A stretch of 15,712 nt of DNA from Treponema sp. (lineage in GTDB: Bacteria > Spirochaetota > Spirochaetia > Treponematales > Breznakiellaceae). Made by a program: the position numbers and the translations under genes. Location of the stretch: positions 1 to 15,712 of the forward strand of contig WQZW01000005.1 of assembly GCA_009780545.1 (NCBI GenBank). The letters run 5' to 3'. Shown here piece after piece: positions 1-6,373 of the stretch. The notes beneath the pieces are model-generated. The model had not been told where the DNA came from. It saw only the letters and a program-made list of their open reading frames with translations, and did not search any database. How positions within the stretch are numbered: position 1 is the first letter of the stretch; every line of letters begins with the position of its first letter.

Positions 1-252
1 CAGCACATAGGGATGCCCGGCCGTGGAAAAAAGCGCCTTGGGCAGATCGGCCGGGGTGAGTATCTTCAGCACCCCGGGAACCTTCGCCGCCTCGGAAACG
101 TCCAGGGCCAGGACCTCGCCGTGGGCGATCGTCGCCCTGCATATCGCCCCGTGCAGGAGACCGCGCATCGGGATGTCCGCCGCGTAGTCCGCCTGCCCCC
201 GAACCTTCGCCCGCGCATCCCAACGGACCGAACTCGTTCCCACCGTTTTCAA
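1..252 (-). CDS. Xanthine dehydrogenase-type molybdopterin-binding subunit, N-terminal part (runs off left edge)
   Basis: Reading the minus strand from a TTG at 252 gives 84 open codons to the window edge. The N-terminus contains VGTSSVRWDARAKVRGQADY, followed by AADIPMRGLLHGAI and PGVLKILTPADLP. This is the entry domain of the large subunit of the xanthine dehydrogenase/aldehyde oxidase family, with the usual pattern of R-x-D-A-x-x-K-V-x-G-x-A-x-Y-x-x-D. These enzymes hydroxylate N-heterocycles such as xanthine or hypoxanthine at a Mo cofactor in the cytoplasm. TTG is preferred as start because a GGAGGG ribosome site lies five bases upstream and no ATG is available. The gene is divergent from the permease at 587 and has its own promoter at 340-368. 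The substrate cannot be read from this part. It is not the same gene as the 3' fragment at the right edge, because one is a 5' end and the other a 3' end on the same strand. Confidence 0.85.
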   Translation of the reverse strand, partial: MKTVGTSSVRWDARAKVRGQADYAADIPMRGLLHGAICRATIAHGEVLALDVSEAAKVPGVLKILTPADLPKALFSTAGHPYVL

Positions 253-339
253 GCTGTTCCCTCCGGATATATTCCCCTGCGATCGAAAGCATCATGTTTC
301 CGAACGGTATGGAAAATCATGTCAAAACAGTCCTCCTTC

Positions 340-368
340 AGTATACTTTCAGCCTGGGAACTTTGCAA
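340..368 (-). promoter_or_regulatory. Sigma-70-like promoter for the minus-strand hydroxylase gene
   Basis: On the minus strand, TTGCAA (368-363) is followed after 17 bases by TATACT (345-340). The predicted start near 333 leaves a leader of about 80 bases before the TTG at 252. Spacing and hexamers fit the sigma-70 consensus (4/6 and 5/6). Confidence 0.6.
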
Positions 369-486
369 GCACGAAACGATCTCTTCCGTTCCCAAGACTT
401 TCTTCCATCGTAAGAGGAAAAATTCTGTTTTGCATCCATGATTATTACGGTGGAGCTAAATTTTTGTAAAAAAACAACATATTTTC

Positions 487-514
487 TTGACAATATTCAA
501 GGACATGGTAGAAT
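487..514 (+). promoter_or_regulatory. Sigma-70-like promoter with extended -10 for the NCS2 permease
   Basis: A perfect TTGACA (487-492), a 16-base spacer and TAGAAT (509-514), preceded by TGG, form a strong extended -10 promoter. An A/T-rich stretch (about 455-486) just upstream could act as an UP element. The rest of the 253-586 gap holds the opposing promoter and no recognisable riboswitch. A loose TTGT/ACAA dyad at 464-477 could be an operator, but it is low in information. Confidence 0.7.
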
Positions 515-586
515 TACGTCCATGGACCGGTGCGGCGTCGGATATCCGGACTTCCCCGGTCCTAAAAAAGAAGCAGGAGATTTCAG

Positions 587-2041
587 ATGAAGGAAACACG
601 GGGAGAGGTCGCCCAGGTCGATTTTTCGGGCATGGACGGGGAAACGGCAAAGCTGTACCGGCTGGATGGGCGCCCGAAGTTCAGGCTTGCCGCCCCCGTC
701 GCCCTGCAGCATCTGCTGGCGATGTTCGCCAGCAACATCGCGCCGGTGATCATCGTCACCGGCGCGGGCGGCCTGGCCCTGGCCGCCGACGATCCCCGCC
801 GGGGGATCATGCTGTCGGCGGTGATGTTCGCCGCCGGCATCGCCACCCTGGTCAACTGCTATCCGATCAGGCTGGGCAGGAAGGTGCAGATCGGATCGGG
901 CCTGCCGGTGATCATGGGCACGGCGATGACCTTCGTCGCCCCGATGCTCGTGGTCGTGGCCTGGGCGAAGGAAAACACGGCAAATCCGGTCGGGGCGCTT
1001 ATCGGGGCGGTCATGGTGGCGGCCTTCGCCGAAATGATCATCGGGCTGTTCTACCGGTACCTCAAACCCTTTTTCCCGCCCCTGGTGATCGGCTGCACGC
1101 TGCTGTCCCTGGGCCTCTCGCTGCTTCCGGTCGGCGTGAACTACCTGGCCGGCGGGCAGCCCGCGCTTCCCTCCGGCGCCCTCAACCCGGCTTACGCGAC
1201 GGTGCCCAACATGATCCTGGGCTTCGGGGTATTCTTCCTTAACCTGTTCCTCCAGCGCTTCGGTACCGGCATGTGGAAGATATCTTCCATACTGATCTCG
1301 CTGGTCGTCGGTTACCTGGTGGCCATCCCCATGGGCCTGGTGAACTTCGCCTCGGTTTCCGGCGCGGCGGTATTTTCCGTTCCCGTTCCCTGGCAGCTCC
1401 GGCCGGAGTTCCATCCCCAGGCCATCGTCATGCTCCTGACGATATTCCTGGTCTCGGGGCTTTCGACCATCGGCTACACCGGCGCGATGACCTCGAACGT
1501 GCTGGGCAGGGAAGCCCGTGTCAAGGAAACCTCCGGGGCGATCTTCAACGACTCGCTGAGCTCGGTGTTCGCCGCCTGCTTCAACGCCCTCCCCAGCACG
1601 GAGTTCGGCGCCAATTCGGGCATGGTCATCCTCACCAAGATCTGCAACAGGTGGTGCATCGCCCTTACCGCCTTCGCCGTGATCCTGGCCAGCTTCTTCC
1701 CGCACCTTGCCGCGGTCCTCGGCGCGATCCCGGAGTCGGTGCTCGGCGGCGGCGTGCTCGCCGTCTTCGCGATGATCATGACCAACGGCGTGATCATGGT
1801 TTCCAAGTCCGGCTTCTCGTCCCGCAACGTGGTCATGCTCACCGTCATCTTCGGCATCGGCCTGGGCTTTGCCGGTTCCGGCCCCCTGCACGGCCACCTC
1901 ATCCGCAACTTCCCCGGCTGGATGCAGTTCATCTTCAGGGACCGGATCACGCTGATCTCCATCGTCGCCGTGCTTACCAACGTCCTGTTCATGCGGAAGG
2001 CCGACTGGCAGGGCCTGAAGGAACGGTTCAAGGAGGAGTAG
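587..2041 (+). CDS. NCS2-family nucleobase (xanthine/uracil-type) permease
   Basis: This 484-residue polytopic membrane protein has the NCS2/NAT layout: LQHLLAMFASNIAPVIIVTG in the first helix region (about 40-60), the SGLPVIMGTAMTFVAPM segment (about 104-120), and the family core around residues 290-352 with NSGMVILTK. It would import a purine-like base by ion symport across the inner membrane. The ATG at 587 follows AGGAG (575-579) with seven bases between, and the length is normal. It is transcribed away from the hydroxylase subunit at 252, so a shared substrate is likely (inference). Oddities: the helix-8 Glu of XanQ/UraA falls at Ser/Thr here (GLSTIGY, 291-297), and the NAT-motif Gln/Glu before the Asn is Ala (GAN, 341-343). 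It may therefore recognise a different ligand. Confidence 0.88.
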   Translation: MKETRGEVAQVDFSGMDGETAKLYRLDGRPKFRLAAPVALQHLLAMFASNIAPVIIVTGAGGLALAADDPRRGIMLSAVMFAAGIATLVNCYPIRLGRKVQIGSGLPVIMGTAMTFVAPMLVVVAWAKENTANPVGALIGAVMVAAFAEMIIGLFYRYLKPFFPPLVIGCTLLSLGLSLLPVGVNYLAGGQPALPSGALNPAYATVPNMILGFGVFFLNLFLQRFGTGMWKISSILISLVVGYLVAIPMGLVNFASVSGAAVFSVPVPWQLRPEFHPQAIVMLLTIFLVSGLSTIGYTGAMTSNVLGREARVKETSGAIFNDSLSSVFAACFNALPSTEFGANSGMVILTKICNRWCIALTAFAVILASFFPHLAAVLGAIPESVLGGGVLAVFAMIMTNGVIMVSKSGFSSRNVVMLTVIFGIGLGFAGSGPLHGHLIRNFPGWMQFIFRDRITLISIVAVLTNVLFMRKADWQGLKERFKEE

Positions 2042-2068
2042 GCGAGGGAATCCCCCGGATGCGGCCGA

Positions 2069-2090
2069 CGGGATGTCTCCGGGCATCCCG
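2069..2090. repeat. Short hairpin just downstream of the permease
   Basis: CGGGATG (2069-2075) pairs with CATCCCG (2084-2090) around an eight-base loop, 28 bases after the permease stop. No T-run follows, so it is at best part of a rho-dependent or structured 3' end. Confidence 0.4.
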
Positions 2091-2125
2091 CAGGTACCCG
2101 ATAAATGCGAGGAAATTTGATTGTA

Positions 2126-2181
2126 TTCGGAGGGTACATACCCGGCCCTTTAGGGCGTAAAAAGGGTATGTACCCTCCGAA
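2126..2181. repeat. Perfect 18-bp inverted repeat with nested inner hairpin
   Basis: The arms at 2126-2143 (starting TTCGGAGGGT) and 2164-2181 (ending CCCTCCGAA) are exact reverse complements. The 20-base loop holds its own hairpin, GCCC (2145-2148) with GGGC (2153-2156). The stem lies between the permease and the secreted protein at 2317. No T-run follows on either strand and no clear target-site duplication flanks it. It may be a terminator-like RNA structure or a small palindromic repeat element. Confidence 0.7.
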
Positions 2182-2194
2182 ATCACCTTACCCA

Positions 2195-2228
2195 AACAAC
2201 ATCCCCCGCCATTCATGGCGGGGTTGTT
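2195..2228. repeat. GC-rich hairpin, possible transcription terminator
   Basis: CCCCGCCA (2204-2211) pairs with TGGCGGGG (2216-2223) around TTCA. AACAAC (2195-2200) can extend the stem against the TTGTT that follows, with a three-base bulge. The TTGTTGATTT tail on the plus strand is weakly T-rich, so it could end the permease transcript. Confidence 0.5.
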
Positions 2229-2316
2229 GATTTCCGCAGGCCGCGCCTCGACCGTATTGACGCTCGGAGCTTATTCCGTTACGCTGGAAAGCGATATCCC
2301 GTATCGGAGGTGTTCC

Positions 2317-3186
2317 GTGAAGAAGGTTTTTTTCTGCGTCGCCGTCGCGTCGTTCGCCTGTTCCGGCCTTTTTGCCCAGCAGTGGTCGGAATTTGTCTCG
2401 AACCCGGAATACTTTCGGTTCGTAAGGAATGCGGTACGGAACGCGCCCCGGGGAATTCTCGCGGGCGAAGGCCTGGCGGAAATTACCGATGGGGATGTCG
2501 GGCGGGCCAGGTCCGTCGCCCATACCCGCGCGGTACTCGACGTTTACCGACGGATAAAGCCTTTCGCCGCCGTTTTCCTGCCGGAGCTGGCGGAGATAGA
2601 CTTCCGTCGGGAAGTGGTGGACATCGTCAATTCCGATTACCCTATCGACGGGGCGATCCATGACGGTGCGGAAGAGGCGGCCTGGGGCATATTTTTCATC
2701 GATTCGATCTTCGCCAGTTCTTCCATAACGGAGGAAGGAATTGCGGGCGACGGTTACCGGGTGTCGGTCGTGCTCTCCGACGCCGCCCCGAGCCCGTCGC
2801 CGGACCCGCCGAGTCGGTCCTACCCGGATTCGGTTTCCGCGCCTTCGGGGGGAGATCCGGTAGGGGAACTCGTCCGGGACGCATGGGGGACGGTTCCCGA
2901 AGGCACGCTCCTGGGCATCGGAACGGCGAGCATGCCTACCCGGGCCATGTCCCGGAGCGTCGCCCTGTTCAGGGCCCGCACGGAGATTGCCCGACAGTTG
3001 GACCTGACGGTCAGGAACAGCGTTTTGAGCGAGGGCGACGTCGAGGACCTCGCCGTCGTTTCCAAATCCCTGGTCATAGCCTGCATCGTGCCCGAAAACC
3101 TCGAGAAGGCGACGCTCGACGGAGTAATATTCGCCGAGACACTCATCGACGGCGAGTATGTCGTAATAGTAACCATGGCTCCCTAA
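2317..3186 (+). CDS. Secreted protein with two LPP20-like repeats
   Basis: The GTG at 2317 follows GGAGG (2306-2310) at six bases and opens directly onto a signal peptide (KKVFFCVAVASFACSGLFA, then QQ). The mature protein is therefore exported to the periplasm or outer envelope. Cys15 could be a relaxed spirochaetal lipobox, but the flanking SFA is poor. An upstream in-frame extension exists but lacks a ribosome site. Of the 289 residues, about 40-80 (GILAGEGLAEIT...HTRAVLDVYRRI) and about 189-228 (GTLLGIGTASMP...FRARTEIARQL) show the same plan: Pro-x-Gly, Leu-x-Gly-x-Gly-x-Ala, then a helix rich in Ala and Arg. That plan resembles the LPP20 lipoprotein domain. A Pro/Ser linker (about 155-180) separates the halves. 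A weak promoter may lie at 2257-2285 (TTGACG, 17 bases, TACGCT). Its molecular function is unknown. Confidence 0.72.
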   Translation: MKKVFFCVAVASFACSGLFAQQWSEFVSNPEYFRFVRNAVRNAPRGILAGEGLAEITDGDVGRARSVAHTRAVLDVYRRIKPFAAVFLPELAEIDFRREVVDIVNSDYPIDGAIHDGAEEAAWGIFFIDSIFASSSITEEGIAGDGYRVSVVLSDAAPSPSPDPPSRSYPDSVSAPSGGDPVGELVRDAWGTVPEGTLLGIGTASMPTRAMSRSVALFRARTEIARQLDLTVRNSVLSEGDVEDLAVVSKSLVIACIVPENLEKATLDGVIFAETLIDGEYVVIVTMAP

Positions 3187-3263
3187 AGTTTTAACCGCGC
3201 CCCCACATCCGTAAACCTACTCGCCACCCCGACGTCCCGAACGGCCGGAATCATCCGAACGAC

Positions 3264-3318
3264 AAAAACGCGGGACCGGTCCCGCAAATCTCCCCGATCA
3301 GAACGGACTTGCGTTTTT
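3264..3318. terminator. Nested palindrome, likely terminator between 3186 and 3370
   Basis: The perfect 16-base palindrome GCGGGACCGGTCCCGC (3270-3285) is embedded in a wider pairing of AAAAACGC (3264-3271) with GCGTTTTT (3311-3318). On the minus strand the inner hairpin is followed by GTTTTTG, the classic intrinsic-terminator form; on the plus strand the outer stem gives the T-run. No minus-strand gene reads into it, so its main use would be to end the 2317 transcript. It overlaps the -35 box of the next promoter. Confidence 0.45.
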
Positions 3319-3337
3319 CATTAAAGTATACTATATT
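3309..3337 (+). promoter_or_regulatory. Promoter for the DUF1566-type protein
   Basis: TTGCGT (3309-3314), a 17-base spacer and TATATT (3332-3337) lie in a local A/T-rich patch. Predicted transcription starts near 3344 and leaves a short leader carrying the AGGAG at 3356-3360. Confidence 0.55.
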
Positions 3338-3369
3338 GATTATAGTTGGATTAGAAGGAGAAATGACGG

Positions 3370-3948
3370 ATGAAAAATACGAAATTGGTACCGGCACTGG
3401 CATTGGTACTTGTCCTTTTTACGGCGAACGCGGACTTGCTGGGAGCACAGCAGAGGCGGGTCAACGGGACCTACCGTATCGGGGATGCGGGACCGGCCGG
3501 GGGGACCGTCTTCTATGACAAGGGCGATTACTCGGGCGGATGGCGGTACCTTGAGGCGGCCCCGGTGAATGCCGAGATAACGAACGTGCAATGGGGGCTG
3601 CGGGACATCGACCTGCGCGGCACGTCCCAGGCGGTGGGCAGCGGAAGGCGGAACACCTGGCTCATCCTGAACCGTCTCAATTCCTTGGGCGAGGAAGGAC
3701 GGGCGGCCCAGAGATGCCATGCCCTGAACGTCAACGGTTTTTGCGACTGGTTCCTGCCCAGCATGGACGAGCTGAACCTGATGTACGTCAACCTGCACAG
3801 GAACGGCCTCGGAGGATTTTCCGATACCTGGTACTGGTCCTCGTCCCAGGACAGCATCCATTACGCCTGGCATCAGAATTTCGGCAGCGGCAGCCAGGCC
3901 AACCACAAGTACCACATGCATTCTGCCAGGGCGGTGCGGGCTTTCTAG
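3370..3948 (+). CDS. Secreted DUF1566 / Lcl C-terminal-domain-like protein
   Basis: This 192-residue protein starts with a signal peptide (KLVPALALVLVLFTANADLL, likely cut near GA-QQ at 26-27). It continues with YRIGDAGPAGGTVFYDKG (35-52) and GWRYLEAAP (57-65), a pattern common in Treponema secreted proteins. The C-terminal part has the DUF1566/Lcl signature: NGFCDWFLPSMDELNLMY (122-139), YWSSSQ (155-160), a Trp, and a closing RAVRAF. Cys116 and Cys125 could form a disulfide. The ATG at 3370 is chosen over the out-of-frame ATG at 3363 because AGGAG (3356-3360) is nine bases away and the frame gives the signal peptide. The gene looks monocistronic, with its own promoter. The fold is found in surface or carbohydrate-associated proteins of unknown biochemical role, so no specific function is assigned. 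Confidence 0.75.
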   Translation: MKNTKLVPALALVLVLFTANADLLGAQQRRVNGTYRIGDAGPAGGTVFYDKGDYSGGWRYLEAAPVNAEITNVQWGLRDIDLRGTSQAVGSGRRNTWLILNRLNSLGEEGRAAQRCHALNVNGFCDWFLPSMDELNLMYVNLHRNGLGGFSDTWYWSSSQDSIHYAWHQNFGSGSQANHKYHMHSARAVRAF

Positions 3949-4020
3949 CCCTTCGGCGAACGGATAGGGGAGAGCGGAACCGGCGCCCGTCGGCGGATTT
4001 GCGGGCAATTTCCGTACCCC

Positions 4021-4049
4021 TAGACCGTACGCCGGCAATGTGGTAGAAT
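4021..4049 (+). promoter_or_regulatory. Candidate promoter for the chemoreceptor
   Basis: TAGACC (4021-4026), a 17-base spacer and TAGAAT (4044-4049) preceded by TGG match the extended -10 seen at 506-514. The first start codon used is at 4249, leaving a leader of nearly 200 bases that holds GC-rich short palindromes (for example CCGGTACCGG) but no convincing gene. Confidence 0.45.
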
Positions 4050-4248
4050 CCCGTCATGAGTCCGGTACCGGCACCCGCCGGCATCGTTCCCCAAACGGCA
4101 CCGGCCGCATTCGGTTCCGCCGCCGCTTTCCGGCGGGACGATGCGCGGGGTTGCGCGAGGCGGGCTCCGGGGCTTTGTCGGTCGGGTTTGGGGCCGCGTA
4201 ACGCCGATCGCAGCAACAAACCGACACGTCGCGGTCGGAGGAGAAGGT

Positions 4249-6021
4249 ATGAAAATCAGGGATAAAATGTTCTGCGGCTTTGCGGCCATTGCGATCGTCG
4301 GTATTTCCCTCGGGCTTATCGGGCTTGCCGGGGAACGGAGGCTCACCGCCGGATCGGGCGACATCCGCGACGCGGCCGAGCTCGGTTCCAGCCTTGCGGG
4401 CATTCTCGCTTCCCACCACCTCTGGCGGCAGGATATGTCCGACGCCGTCTATCGGGGCCTGCCCTTCCATGGCTCGCTGGACCCCACGGCCTGCGCCCTG
4501 GGCAAGTGGCTGATCGGCGAGGAGGCGAAGGCGGTCGACGATCCGGAACTGCTGGTCCTGCTCCGCTCGATCATCGAGCCGCACGACCGAATCCACACCG
4601 CCGGCAAAAATATCGTTGACCAGATCGCGCGGGGAAATACCCAGGCCGCCGAGGACTACTTCGAGCGGACCATACTGCCGGAGGCGACCTTCGTCATCGA
4701 CGGGCTGGAGAAGATGGGCGAACGCAATGCCGCGATGCTGAACGATATGACCCGCGACGTCTTCGACTTCGGCAAGAGATTCGGGCTGATCATCAGCATA
4801 ATGATCGCGGTCGCGCTTTTGGTCAGCGTAATCCTTGCCCTGCTGATCACCGGAATCATCGTCCGGCCGATACGGGAAGTAACCGGGACCCTCAAGGACA
4901 TCTCCGAGGGCGAGGGCGACCTCACCAGGAACATAAACGCCGCCTCCAGGGACGAAATCGGCGACCTTTCCCGTTATTTCAACCTCACCATAAAGAAGAT
5001 CAGGGAGCTGGTGGTGAACATCCGTTCGGAAGCGGAAAAGCTTTCGGACATAGGCACCACCCTTGCCGGCAATACCAGCGAGACGGCGGCGGCGATCAAC
5101 GAGATCACGGCCAACATCGGCAGCATCAAGACCCGCATCATCAACCAGAGCGCGAGCATCACCGAGACCAACGCCACGATGGAGCAGGTAACGACCAACA
5201 TCGACAAGCTCAACGGGCACATCGAGAACCAGGCGGGCCATGTCGTGCGGACCTCGGCGGCGATCGAGGAGATGGTGGCCAGCATCCATGCCGTTACCGA
5301 AACCCTGGTACGGAACTCCGGCAGCGTGCTGACATTAAAGGAAGCTTCCGAGGTCGGGCGGGCGGGACTCCAGGACGTGAACACCGACATCAGGGAGATC
5401 GCGCGGGAGTCCGAGGGCCTGATGGAGATCAACAGCGTCATGGAGAACATAGCCAGCCAGACCAACCTCCTGTCGATGAACGCCGCCATCGAGGCCGCCC
5501 ATGCCGGGGAAGCCGGACGGGGCTTCGCCGTGGTCGCCGACGAGATACGCAAGCTGGCGGAGAACTCCAGCGAGCAGTCCAAGACCATCGGCTCGGTGCT
5601 GAAGAAGATGAAGGATTCGGTGGACAAGATCACCCGCTCCACGGAGAACGTCCTGGACAAATTCGAGGCGATAGATTCCAACGTGGGACTCGTGGCCGAA
5701 CAGGGAACGAACATCCGCAGCGCCATGGAGGAGCAGGAATCGGGGAGCCGGCAGGAGCTGGACAGCATCATGCAGGTGAACGACACCACCCGGCAGGTGA
5801 AGACCGGTTCCGGGGAGATGCTGATCGGGGCCAAGGAAGTCATCGCCGAAAGTTCCAACCTGGAAAAGTCCACCCAGGAGATTACCTGCGGGATCAGCGA
5901 GATGGCCGCCGGAGCCGAGCAGATCAACATCGCGGTCAACCAGGTGAACCAGATATCCATCGAGAACCGGAAGAGCATACAGGCGCTGTTGCAGGAAGTT
6001 TCCCGCTTCAAGGTCGGCTGA
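4249..6021 (+). CDS. Methyl-accepting chemotaxis protein with a periplasmic CZB-like domain
   Basis: This 590-residue receptor would pass a signal to CheA/CheW in the cytoplasm. A first membrane helix spans about 8-28. The extracytoplasmic segment of about 150 residues carries the CZB zinc pattern: His57 in HHLWRQDM, Cys82 and Trp87 in CALGKWL, then His112 and His116 in [10 protein letters not shown] second membrane helix spans about 178-204. A HAMP linker follows (about 205-255), then a long coiled-coil signalling domain with the conserved hairpin tip [20 protein letters not shown] and [23 protein letters not shown] domains bind zinc through three His and one Cys and in known receptors respond to zinc or oxidants. 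The ATG at 4249 is chosen because GGAGGAG (4237-4243) sits five bases upstream; the open frame extends 36 codons further with no coding look. It appears monocistronic. Its placement of CZB between the two helices is unusual. No CheW-binding C-terminal pentapeptide is visible. Confidence 0.9.
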   Translation: MKIRDKMFCGFAAIAIVGISLGLIGLAGERRLTAGSGDIRDAAELGSSLAGILASHHLWRQDMSDAVYRGLPFHGSLDPTACALGKWLIGEEAKAVDDPELLVLLRSIIEPHDRIHTAGKNIVDQIARGNTQAAEDYFERTILPEATFVIDGLEKMGERNAAMLNDMTRDVFDFGKRFGLIISIMIAVALLVSVILALLITGIIVRPIREVTGTLKDISEGEGDLTRNINAASRDEIGDLSRYFNLTIKKIRELVVNIRSEAEKLSDIGTTLAGNTSETAAAINEITANIGSIKTRIINQSASITETNATMEQVTTNIDKLNGHIENQAGHVVRTSAAIEEMVASIHAVTETLVRNSGSVLTLKEASEVGRAGLQDVNTDIREIARESEGLMEINSVMENIASQTNLLSMNAAIEAAHAGEAGRGFAVVADEIRKLAENSSEQSKTIGSVLKKMKDSVDKITRSTENVLDKFEAIDSNVGLVAEQGTNIRSAMEEQESGSRQELDSIMQVNDTTRQVKTGSGEMLIGAKEVIAESSNLEKSTQEITCGISEMAAGAEQINIAVNQVNQISIENRKSIQALLQEVSRFKVG

Positions 6022-6046
6022 TCGGTATCGTCCTACCGGACGATAC

Positions 6047-6093
6047 CGACCAAGGCATGGAGATTTGCGGGGCAAATCTCCATGCCTTGGTCG
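6047..6093. repeat. Perfect 22-bp hairpin stem
   Basis: The arms at 6047-6068 and 6072-6093 are exact reverse complements around a GGG loop. The top of the stem, GGAGATTTGC with GCAAATCTCC, is shared in form with the hairpin at 6158-6182. The 5' arm overlaps the last bases of the preceding hairpin, so the two may be alternative folds. Confidence 0.8.
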
Positions 6094-6157
6094 TGCGGGA
6101 TTATCCTGCGGGGCAATGCTCCGGCCGGTTGATCCGTCATCCGTAGGGTGACGGATT

Positions 6158-6182
6158 CGGAGCTTTGCTTTGCAAAGCTCCG
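6158..6182. repeat. 11-bp hairpin related to the one at 6047-6093
   Basis: GGAGCTTTGC (6159-6168) pairs with GCAAAGCTCC (6172-6181) around TTT, with an extra C-G pair below. Relative to 6059-6081 one stem pair has changed from A-T to C-G and the loop from GGG to TTT, so pairing is kept while sequence changes. Confidence 0.75.
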
Positions 6183-6334
6183 GCCGATCGCCGCGGGGCG
6201 TTGCGGGGTGGAACCCCGCTCGGGGGGTAGGTTCGGACCCGTTGCCGCGGGGCCGAACCTCAGGGGGGCTTGGCCCCCCGCGTTAGTTCTTCCGTACCTC
6301 GGCCGTCGGTTCTCCGTGGGGATTTCCGGCCGTC

Positions 6335-6363
6335 TGGACTCGCCGCCTTCCGGCCGGTATACT
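6335..6363 (+). promoter_or_regulatory. Candidate pst operon promoter
   Basis: TGGACT (6335-6340), a 17-base spacer and TATACT (6358-6363) lie just before pstS. The predicted start near 6370 would give an almost leaderless message if translation begins at 6374, so either this promoter or that start codon may be wrong. No Pho-box repeat was recognised. Confidence 0.45.
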
Positions 6364-6373
6364 CAGGGACAAT

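Larger units (their letters stand above)
6022..6282. repeat. Array of about nine consecutive hairpins between the chemoreceptor and pstS
   Basis: Almost every base of this stretch can pair locally. Stems: 6022-6033 with 6038-6049 (12 bp); 6047-6068 with 6072-6093 (22 bp); 6095-6100 with 6104-6109; 6109-6114 with 6118-6123; 6132-6142 with 6146-6156; 6158-6168 with 6172-6182 (11 bp); 6203-6209 with 6213-6219; 6229-6236 with 6253-6260; 6263-6269 with 6273-6279. The first begins right after the receptor stop codon and could serve as its 3' end. There is no T-run that would make any of them a standard intrinsic terminator. No convincing protein-coding frame is present. Confidence 0.75.

Noticed and set aside
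13..441. Plus-strand open frame at the left edge
   Set aside because: It is antisense to the xanthine dehydrogenase-type N-terminus, which has recognisable motifs, a ribosome site and a promoter.
464..477. TTGT/ACAA dyad as an operator in the divergent promoter region
   Set aside because: It lies in an A/T-rich tract and is too short and simple to separate from chance.
497..2086. Long minus-strand open frame opposite the NCS2 permease
   Set aside because: It is His/Gln/Arg-rich with no family features, as expected of the antisense of a GC-rich membrane protein gene.
2042..2316. Purine riboswitch or transposon relic around the inverted repeats
   Set aside because: No purine aptamer core and no target-site duplication or transposase fragment could be recognised.
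4056..4265. Small open frame overlapping the chemoreceptor start
   Set aside because: It has an Arg/Pro-rich product and no ribosome site, and the GC-rich context makes chance opening likely.
6205..6268. G-quadruplex from four G-runs
   Set aside because: The runs are separated by 10 or more bases, and each is better explained by a local hairpin.
6022..6282. CRISPR array
   Set aside because: The hairpins differ in sequence and spacing, there is no constant repeat or spacer length, and no cas gene is present.
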